This document shows, in pieces, positions 54,301-64,000 of a stretch of DNA of 64,000 nucleotides. The notes under the pieces are model-generated. The model ran no database searches. It was not told where the DNA came from and was given only the letters and a program-made list of their open reading frames with translations. Source of the DNA: Hyaloperonospora brassicae (lineage: Eukaryota; Oomycota; Peronosporomycetes; Peronosporales; Peronosporaceae); assembly GCA_947650285.1 (NCBI GenBank), contig CANTFL010000372.1, positions 54,362 through 118,361 of the forward strand. Direction: 5' to 3'. The first letter of the stretch is position 1. The number at the start of each line of letters is the position of its first letter. The translations under genes were made by a program, and so were the position numbers.

Positions 54301-57300
54301 CATTGATGAGGTAGGTGATCTAGATCAAGTTGGTGTGGAGCACACCATGTGATCCGCGATCAGCAAGGCGATCACGATCAGGAAGCGATCGAGACGTGAT
54401 CAGTGATCAGTTAAGTGATCAGTGATCAGGTAGGTGATCGCGACCAAGTTGGTGTGGAGCGCACCATGTGATCTGCGATCAGCAAGGCGATCACGATCAG
54501 GAAGCGATCGAGACGTGATCAGGGATCAGAGAGGTGATCGAGATTGCGATCATAGATGAGGTAGGTGATCAGTGATCAGGTAGGTGATCGCGACCGAGTT
54601 GGTGTGGAGCACACCATGTGATCTGCGATCAGCAAGGCGATCACGATCAGGAAGCGATCGAGACGTGATCAGGGATCAGGAAGGTGATCGCGATCGCGAT
54701 CATTGATCAGGTAGGTGATCTAGATCAAGTTGGTGTGGAGCACACCATGAGATCTGCGATCAGCAAGGCGATTACGATCAGGAAGCGATCGAGACGTGAT
54801 CAGGGATCAGGAAGGTGATCGCGATCGCGATCATTGATGAGGTAGGTGATCGAGATCAAATTGGTGTGGTGCACACCATGTGATCCGCGATCAGCAAGGC
54901 GATCACGATCAGGAAGCGATCGAGACGTGATCAGGGATCAGGAAGGTGATCGCGATCGCGATCATTGATGAGGTAGGTGATCGAGATCAAGTTGATGTGG
55001 AGCATACCATGTGATCTGCAATCAGCAAGGCGATCACGATCAGGAAGCGATCGAGACGTGATCAGGCATCAGGAAGGTGATCGCGATCGCGATGATTGAT
55101 GAGGTAGGTGATCGAGATCAAGTTGATGTGGAGCACACCATGTGATCTGCGATCAGCAAGGCGATCACGATCAGGAAGCGATCGAGACGTGATCAGGGAT
55201 CAGGAAGGTGATCGCGATCGCGATCATTAATCAGGTAGGTGATCGAGATCAAGTTGGTGTGGAGCACACCATGTGATCTGCGATCAGCAAGGCGATCACG
55301 ATCAGGAAGCGATCGAGACGTGATCAGGGATCAGGAAGGTGATCGCGATCGCGATACTTGATGAGGTAGGTGATCGCGACCAAGTTGGTGTGGAGCACAC
55401 CATGTGATCTGCGATCAGCAAGGCGATCACGATCAGGAAGCGATCGAGACGTGATCAGGGATCAGGAAGGTGATCGCGATCGCGATGATTGATGAGGTAG
55501 GTGATCGCGACCAAGTTGGTGTGGAGCACACCATGTGATCCGCGATCAGCAAGACGATCACGATCAGGGAGCGATCGAGACGTGATCAGGGATCAGGAAG
55601 GTGATCGCGATCGCGATCCATGATGAGGTAGGTGATCGCGACCAAGTTGGTGTGGAGCACACCATGTGATCTGCGATCAGCAAGGCGATCACGATCAGGA
55701 AGCGATCGAGACGTGATCAGGGATCAGAGAGGTGATCGCGATCGCGATCATTGATGAGGTAGGTGATCGAGATCAAGTTGGTGTGGAGCACACCATGTGA
55801 TCCGCGATCAGCAAGGCGATCACGATCAGGAAGCGATCGAGACGTGATCAGGGATCAGGTAAGGTGATCGCGATCGTGATCATTGATGAGGTAGGTGATC
55901 GCGACCAAGTTGGTGTGGAGCACACCATGTGATCTGCGATCAGCAAGGCGATCACGATCAGGAAGCGATCGAGACGTGATCAGGGATCAGGGAGGTGATC
56001 GCGATCGCGATCATTGATCAGGTAGGTGATCGAGACCAAGTTGGTGTGGAGCACACCATGTGATCTGCGATCAGCAAGGCGATCACGATCAGGAAGCGAT
56101 CGAGACGTGATCAGGGATCAGGAAGGTGATCGCGATCGCGATCATTGATCAGGTAGGTGATCGAGATCAAGTTGGTGTGGAGCACACCATGTGATCTGCG
56201 ATCAGCAAGGCGATCACGATCAGGAAGCGATCGAGACGTGATCAGGGATCAGAGAGGTGATCGCGATCGCGATCATTGATGAGGTAGGTGATCGAGATCA
56301 AGTTGGTGTGGAGCACACCATGTGATCCGCGATCAGCAAGGCGATCACGATCAGGAAGCGATCGAGACGTGATCAGGGATCAGGAAGGTGATCGCGATCG
56401 CGATCATTGATGAGGTAGGTGATCGAGATCAAGTTGGTGTGGAGCACACCATGTGATCCGCGATCAGCAAGGCGATCACGATCAGGAAGCGATCGAGACG
56501 TGATCAGGGATCAGGAAGGTGATCGCGATCGCGATCATTGATGAGGTAGGTGATCGAGATCAAGTTGGTGTGGAGCACACCATGTGATCTGCGATCAGCA
56601 AGGCGATCACGATCAGGAAGCGATCGAGACGTGATCAGGGATCAGGAAGGTGATCGCGATCGCGATCATTGATGAGGTAGGTGATCGAGATCAAGTTGGT
56701 GTGGAGCACACCATGTGATCCGCGATCAGCAAGGCGATCACGATCAGGAAGCGATCGAGACGTGATCAGGGATCAGGAAGGTGATCGCGATCGCGATCAT
56801 TGATGAGGTAGGTGATCGAGATCAAGTTGGTGTGGAGCACACCATGTGATCTGCGATCAGCAAGGCGATCACGATCAGGAAGCGATCGAGACGTGATCAG
56901 GGATCAGGAAGGTGATCGGATGCGATCAGGTAGGTGATCGCGACCAAGTTGGTGTGGAGCACACCATGTGATCTGCGATCAGCAAGGCGATCACGATCAG
57001 GAAGCGATCGAGACGTGATCAGGGATCAGGAAGGTGATCGCGATCGCGATCATTGATGAGGTAGGTGATCGAGATCAAGTTGGTGTGGAGCACACCATGT
57101 GATCCGCGATCAGCAAGGCGATCACGATCAGGAAGCGATCGAGACGTGATCAGGGATCAGGAAGGTGATCGCGATCGCGATCATTGATGAGGTAGGTGAT
57201 CGAGATCAAGTTGGTGTGGAGCACACCATGTGATCTGCGATCAGCAAGGCGATCACGATCAGGAAGCGATCGAGACGTGATCAGGGATCAGGAAGGTGAT

Positions 57301-60300
57301 CGCGATCGCGATCATTGATGAGGTAGGTGATCGCGACCAAGTTGGTGTGGAGCACACCATGTGATCTGCGATCAGCAAGGCGATCACGATCAGGAAGCGA
57401 TCGAGACGTGATCAGGGATCAGGAAGGTGATCGCGATCGCGATCATTGATGAGGTAGGTGATCGCGACCGAGTTGGTGTGGAGCACACCATGTGATCTGC
57501 GATCAGCAAGGCGATCACGATCAGGAAGCGATCGAGACGTGATCAGGCATCAGGTAGGTGATCGCGATCGCGATCCTTGATGAGGTAGGTGATCGCGACC
57601 AAGTTGGTGTGGAGCACACCATGTGATCCGCGATCAGCAAGGCGATCACGATCAGGGAGCGATCGAGACGTGATCAGGGATCAGAGAGGTGATCGCGATC
57701 GCGATCATTGATGAGGTAGGTGATCGAGATCAAGTTGGTGTGGAGCACACCATGTGATCCGCGATCAGCAAGGCGATCACGATCAGGAAGCGATCGAGAC
57801 GTGATCAGGCATCAGGTAGGTGATCGCGATCGCGATCATTGATGAGGTAGGTGATCGCGACCAAGTTGATGTGGAGCATACCATGTGATCTGCAATCAGC
57901 AAGGCGATCACGATCAGGAAGCGATCGAGACGTGATCAGGGATCAGGAAGGTGATCGCGACCAAGTTGATGTGGAGCACACCATGTGATCTGCGATCAGC
58001 AAGGCGATCACGATCAGGAAGTGATCGAGACGTGATCAGGGATCAGGAAGGTGATCGCGATCGCGATCATTGATGAGGTAGGTGATCGAGATCAAGTTGG
58101 TGTGGAGCACACCATGTGATCCGCGATCAGCAAGGCGATCACGATCAGGAAGCGATCGAGACGTGATCAGGGATCAGGAAGGTGATCGCGATCGCGATCA
58201 TTGATGAGGTAGGTGATCGAGATCAAGTTGGTGTGGAGCACACCATGTGATCCGCGATCAGCAAGACGATCACGATCAGGGAGCGATCGAGACGTGATCA
58301 GGGATCAGAGAGGTGATCGCGATCGCGATCATTGATGAGGTAGGTGATCGAGATCAAGTTGGTGTGGAGCACACCATGTGATCTGCGATCAGCAAGGCGA
58401 TCACGATCAGGAAGCGATCGAGACGTGATCAGGGATCAGGAAGGTGATCGCGATCGCGATCATTGATGAGGTAGGTGATCGCGACCAAGTTGGTGTGGAG
58501 AACACCATGTGATCTGCGATCAGCAAGGCGATCACGATCAGGAAGCGATCGATACGTGATCAGGCATCAGGTAGGTGATCGCGATCGCGATCCATGATGA
58601 GGTAGGTGATCGCGACCAAGTTGGTGTGGAGCACACCATGTGATCCGCGATCAGCAAGACGATCACGATCAGGGAGCGATCAAGATCGTGATCACGGATC
58701 AGAGAGGTGATCGCGATCGCGATCATTGATGAGGTAGGTGATCGAGATCAAGTTGGTGTGGAGCACACCATGTGATCTGCGATCAGCAAGGCGATCACGA
58801 TCAGGAAGCGATCGAGACGTGATCAGGGATCAGGAAGGTGATCGCGATCGCGATCATTGATGAGGTAGGTGATCGCGACCAAGTTGATGTGGAGCATACC
58901 ATGTGATCTGCGATCAGCAAGGCGATCACGATCAGGAAGCGATCGAGACGTGATCAGGGATCAGGAAGGTGATCGCGATCGTGATCAGTGATCAGGTAGG
59001 TGATCGCGACCAAGTTGGTGTGGAGCACACCATGTGATCTGCGATCAGCAAGGCGATCACGATCAGGAAGCGATCGAGACGTGATCAGGCATCAGGTAGG
59101 TGATCGCGACCAAGTTGATGTGGAGCATACCATGTGATCTGCAATCAGACAGGCGATCACGATCAGGGAGCGATCTAGACGTAATCACTGATCAGAGAGG
59201 TGATCAAGATTGCGATCATAGATGAGGTAGGTGATCGCGATCAAGTCGGTGTGGAGCACACCATGTGATCCGCAATCAGCAAGGCGATCACGATCAGGAA
59301 GCGATCGAGACGTGATCAGGGATCAGGAAGGTGATCGCGATCGTGATCATTCATGAGGTAGGTGATCGAGATCAAGTTGATGTGGAGCACACCATGTGAT
59401 CTGCGATCAGCAAGGCGATCACGATCAGGAAGCGATCGAGACGTGATCAGGGATCAGGAAGGTGATCGCGATCGCGATCATTGATGAGGTAGGTGATCGA
59501 GATCAAGTTGGTGTGGAGCACACCATGTGATCTGCGATCAGCAAGGCGATCACGATCAGGAAGCGATCGAGACGTGATCAGGGATCAGGTAGGTGATCGC
59601 GATCGCGATCATTGATGAGGTAGGTGATCGAGATCAAGTTGATGTGGAGCACACCATGTGATCTGCAATCAGCAAGGCGATCACGATCAGGAAGTGATCG
59701 AGACGTGATCAGGGATCAGGAAGGTGATCGCGATCGCGATCATTGATCAGGTAGGTGATCGAGATCAAGTTGGTGTGGAGCACACCATGTGATCCGCGAT
59801 CAGCAAGGCGATCACGATCAGGAAGCGATCGAGACGTGATCAGGGATCAGGAAGGTGATCGCGATCGCGATCATTGATGAGGTAGGTGATCGAGATCAAG
59901 TTGGTGTGGAGCACACCATGTGATCCGCGATCAGCAAGGCGATCACGATCAGGAAGCGATCGAGACGTGATCAGGGATCAGGTAGGTGATCGCGATCGCG
60001 ATCATTGATCAGGTAGGTGATCGAGATCAAGTTGGTGTGGAGCACACCATGTGATCCGCGATCAGCAAGGCGATCACGATCAGGAAGTGATCGAGACGTG
60101 ATCAGGCATCAGGTAGGTGATCGCGATCGCGATCATTGATGAGGTAGGTGATCGCGACCAAGTTGATGTGGAGCATACCATGTGATCTGCGATCAGCAAG
60201 GCGATCACGATCAGGAAGCGATCGAGACGTGATCAGGGATCAGGAAGGTGATCGCGACCAAGTTGATGTGGAGCACACCATGTGATCTGCGATCAGCAAG

Positions 60301-63300
60301 GCGATCACGATCAGGAAGTGATCGAGACGTGATCAGGGATCAGGAAGGTGATCGCGATCGCGATCATTGATGAGGTAGGTGATCGAGATCAAGTTGGTGT
60401 GGAGCACACCATGTGATCCGCGATCAGCAAGGCGATCACGATCAGGAAGCGATCGAGACGTGATCAGGGATCAGGAAGGTGATCGCGATCGCGATCATTG
60501 ATGAGGTAGGTGATCGAGATCAAGTTGGTGTGGAGCACACCATGTGATCCGCGATCAGCAAGGCGATCACGATCAGGAAGCGATCGAGACGTGATCAGGG
60601 ATCAGGAAGGTGATCGCGATCGCGATCATTGATGAGGTAGGTGATCGAGACCAAGTTGGTGTGGAGCACACCATGTGATCCGCGATCAGCAAGGCGATCA
60701 CGATCAGGAAGCGATCGAGACGTGATCAGGGATCAGGTAGGTGATCGCGATCGCGATCATTGATCAGGTAGGTGATCGAGATCAAGTTGGTGTGGAGCAC
60801 ACCATGTGATCCGCGATCAGCAAGGCGATCACGATCAGGAAGCGATCGAGACGTGATCAGGGATCAGGTAGGTGATCGCGATCGCGATCATTGATGAGGT
60901 AGGTGATCGAGATCAAGTTGGTGTGGAGCACACCATGTGATCTGCGATCAGCAAGGCGATCACGATCAGGAAGCGATCGAGACGTGATCAGGGATCAGGA
61001 AGGTGATCGCGATCGCGATCATTGATGAGGTAGGTGATCGAGATCAAGTTGGTGTGGAGCACACCATGTGATCCGCGATCAGCAAGGCGATCACGATCAG
61101 GAAGCGATCGAGACGTGATCAGGGATCAGGAAGGTGATCGCGATCGCGATCATTGATGAGGTAGGTGATCGCGATCAAGTTGGTGTGGAGCACACCATGT
61201 GATCTGCGATCAGCAAGGCGATCACGATCAGGAAGCGATCGAGACGTGATCAGGGATCAGGAAGGTGATCGCGATCGCGATCATTGATGAGGTAGGTGAT
61301 CGCGATCAAGTTGGTGTGGAGCACACCATGTGATCCGCGATCAGCAAGGCGATCACGATCAGGAAGCGATCGAGACGTGATCAGGGATCAGGAAGGTGAT
61401 CGCGATCGCGATCATTGATGAGGTAGGTGATCGAGACCAAGTTGGTGTGGAGCACACCATGTGATCCGCGATCAGCAAGGCGATCACGATCAGGAAGCGA
61501 TCGAGACGTGATCAGGGATCAGGTAGGTGATCGCGATCGCGATCATTGATCAGGTAGGTGATCGAGACCAAGTTGGTGTGGAGCACACCATGTGATCCGC
61601 GATCAGCAAGGCGATCACGATCAGGAAGCGATCGAGACGTGATCAGGGATCAGGTAGGTGATCGCGATCGCGATCATTGATGAGGTAGGTGATCGCGACC
61701 AAGTTGGTGTGGAGCACACCATGTGATCTGCGATCAGCAAGGCGATCACGATCAGGAAGCGATCGAGACGTGATCAGGGATCAGGAAGGTGATCGCGATC
61801 GCGATCATTGATGAGGTAGGTGATCGAGACCAAGTTGGTGTGGAGCACACCATGTGATCCGCGATCAGCAAGGCGATCACGATCAGGAAGTGATCGAGAC
61901 GTGATCAGGGATCAGGAAGGTGATCGCGATCGCGATCATTGATGAGGTAGGTGATCGAGATCAAGTTGGTGTGGAGCACACCATGTGATCCGCGATCAGC
62001 AAGGCGATCACGATCAGGAAGCGATCGAGACGTGATCAGGGATCAGGAAGGTGATCGCGATCGCGATCATTGATGAGGTAGGTGATCGCGACCAAGTTGG
62101 TGTGGAGCACACCATGTGATCCGCGATCAGCAAGACGATCACGATCAGGAAGCGATCGAGACGTGATCAGGGATCAGGAAGGTGATCGCGATCGCGATCA
62201 TTGATGAGGTAGGTGATCGAGATCAAGTTGGTGTGGAGCACACCATGTGATCTGCGATCAGCAAGGCGATCACGATCAGGAAGCGATCGAGACGTGATCA
62301 GGGATCAGGAAGGTGATCGCGATCGCGATCATTGATGAGGTAGGTGATCGCGACCAAGTTGGTGTGGAGCACACCATGTGATCTGCGATCAGCAAGGCGA
62401 TCACGATCAGGAAGCGATCGAGACGTGATCAGGGATCAGGTAGGTGATCGCGATCGCGATCATTGATGAGGTAGGTGATCGCGACCAAGTTGGTGTGGAG
62501 CACACCATGTGATCCGCGATCAGCAAGGCGATCACGATCAGGAAGCGATCGAGACGTGATCAGGGATCAGAGAGGTGATCGCGATCGCGATCATTGATGA
62601 GGTAGGTGATCGAGATCAAGTTGGTGTGGAGCACACCATGTGATCTGCGATCAGCAAGGCGATCACGATCAGGAAGCGATCGAGACGTGATCAGGGATCA
62701 GGAAGGTGATCGCGATCGCGATCATTGATGAGGTAGGTGATCGCGACCAAGTTGGTGTGGAGCACACCATGTGATCTGCGATCAGCAAGGCGATCACGAT
62801 CAGGAAGCGATCGAGACGTGATCAGGGATCAGGAAGGTGATCGCGATCGTGATCAGTGATCAGGTAGGTGATCGCGACCAAGTTGGTGTGGAGCACACCA
62901 TGTGATCTGCGATCAGCAAGGCGATCACGATCAGGAAGCGATCGAGACGTGATCAGGCATCAGGTAGGTGATCGCGACCAAGTTGATGTGGAGCATACCA
63001 TGTGATCTGCGATCAGCAAGGCGATCACGATCAGGGAGCGATCTAGACGTGATCACTGATCAGAGAGGTGATCACGATTGCGATCATTGATGAGGTAGGT
63101 GATCGCGATCAAGTCGGTGTGGAGCACACCATGTGATCCGCAATCAGCAAGGCGATCACGATCAGGAAGCGATCGAGACGTGATCAGGGATCAGGAAGGT
63201 GATCGCGATCGCGATCATTGATGAGGTAGGTGATCGAGATCAAGTTGGTGTGGAGCACACCATGTGATCTGCGATCAGCAAGGCGATCACGATCAGGAAG

Positions 63301-64000
63301 CGATCGAGACGTGATCAGGGATCAGGAAGGTGATCGCGATCGCGATCATTGATGAGGTAGGTGATCGAGATCAAGTTGGTGTGGAGCACACCATGTGATC
63401 CGCGATCAGCAAGGCGATCACGATCAGGAAGCGATCGAGACGTGATCAGGGATCAGGTAGGTGATCGCGATCGCGATCATTGATGAGGTAGGTGATCGCG
63501 ACCAAGTTGATGTGGAGCACACCATGTGATCTGCGATCAGCAAGGCGATCACGATCAGGAAGCGATCGAGACGTGATCAGGGATCAGGAAGGTGATCGCG
63601 ATCGCGATCATTGATCAGGTAGGTGATCGAGATCAAGTTGGTGTGGAGCACACCATGTGATCCGCGATCAGCAAGGCGATCACGATCAGGAAGCGATCGA
63701 GACGTGATCAGGGATCAGGAAGGTGATCGCGATCGCGATCATTGATGAGGTAGGTGATCGAGATCAAGTTGGTGTGGAGCACACCATGTGATCCGCGATC
63801 AGCAAGGCGATCACGATCAGGAAGCGATCGAGACGTGATCAGGGATCAGGAAGGTGATCGCGATCGCGATCATTGATGAGGTAGGTGATCGAGATCAAGT
63901 TGGTGTGGAGCACACCATGTGATCCGCGATCAGCAAGGCGATCACGATCAGGAAGCGATCGAGACGTGATCAGGGATCAGGAAGGTGATCGCGATCGCGA
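48342..64000. repeat. 131-bp satellite array, about 119 copies
   Basis: The period is 131 bp (for example GCACACCATG at 61321, 61452 and 61583). Copies are mostly above 90 percent identical by eye. Each monomer holds about 12 GATC sites, a 16-bp palindrome GATCGCGATCGCGATC and a hairpin GGTGTG-GAG-CACACC. Variants recur in blocks, giving a higher-order structure (a block of about 1591 bp is repeated at 48349 and 49944). The array reaches the window end. The one 62-codon minus-strand frame (58538-58726) is chance. Confidence 0.95.

Noticed and set aside
58538..58726. 62-codon frame in the satellite
   Set aside because: It arises from local variants in one or two monomers and consists of low-complexity repeats of the same words.
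48342..64000. CRISPR-like array
   Set aside because: Repeats and would-be spacers are equally conserved in a 131-bp head-to-tail unit, so this is a satellite. The organism is also eukaryotic.
48342..64000. Centromere
   Set aside because: A long satellite alone is not evidence. It adjoins telomeric repeats, and the Phytophthora centromeres I know of are associated with Copia-like elements rather than such satellites.

Overview
The window looks like a subtelomeric region of an oomycete genome, probably Peronosporales. Three things support this. There is a (TTTAGGG)n telomeric array at about 48.0-48.3 kb. The Ty3/Gypsy Gag and Pol proteins are of the type I know from Phytophthora and downy mildews. 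The only host-like genes have very short introns of about 50-100 nt. Nothing points to bacterial DNA. No rRNA gene, tRNA gene or CRISPR array is visible.

Layout. Bases 1-7186 are decayed repeat DNA, including a solo LTR (3373-4659) and relics of a short repeat family with a tRNA-Lys-like primer site, called family B here. Bases 7187-17782 are an old minus-strand Ty3/Gypsy element (element 2). It sits inside a family B copy and itself carries two family B insertions. Bases 18260-18945 are a probable solo LTR. Bases 20223-22325 form the only island of host-like genes: a small minus-strand gene, a two-exon plus-strand gene with a tentative hotdog fold, and the 3' end of a minus-strand CCCH-like gene.

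Bases 22525-30505 are a very young Ty3/Gypsy element (element 1). It has near-identical LTRs, a perfect 5-bp target duplication, gag, protease, RT, RNase H, integrase and a chromodomain, plus a long antisense ORF. Bases 30991-32209 are the 5' LTR and gag remnant of a relative (element 4), cut off by a third minus-strand Ty3/Gypsy element of another lineage (element 3, 32210-46299). Bases 46300-47978 are subtelomeric DNA with one decayed gene. Bases 47979-48341 are the telomeric array. Bases 48342-64000 are an unbroken 131-bp satellite, about 119 copies, that runs off the window.

Main observations. (1) Element 1 is carpeted from LTR to LTR with short perfect inverted repeats, roughly one every 30-50 bp, on coding and non-coding DNA alike. 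I know of no description of this. (2) All three large Gypsy elements carry an antisense accessory reading frame between pol and the 3' LTR; in element 1 it overlaps the sense chromodomain. (3) The gag-protease junction of element 1 has the layout of a -1 ribosomal frameshift site. (4) The telomeric array is followed, on its chromosome-end side, by 15.7 kb of GATC-dense satellite. This is either an interstitial telomere or an assembly join.
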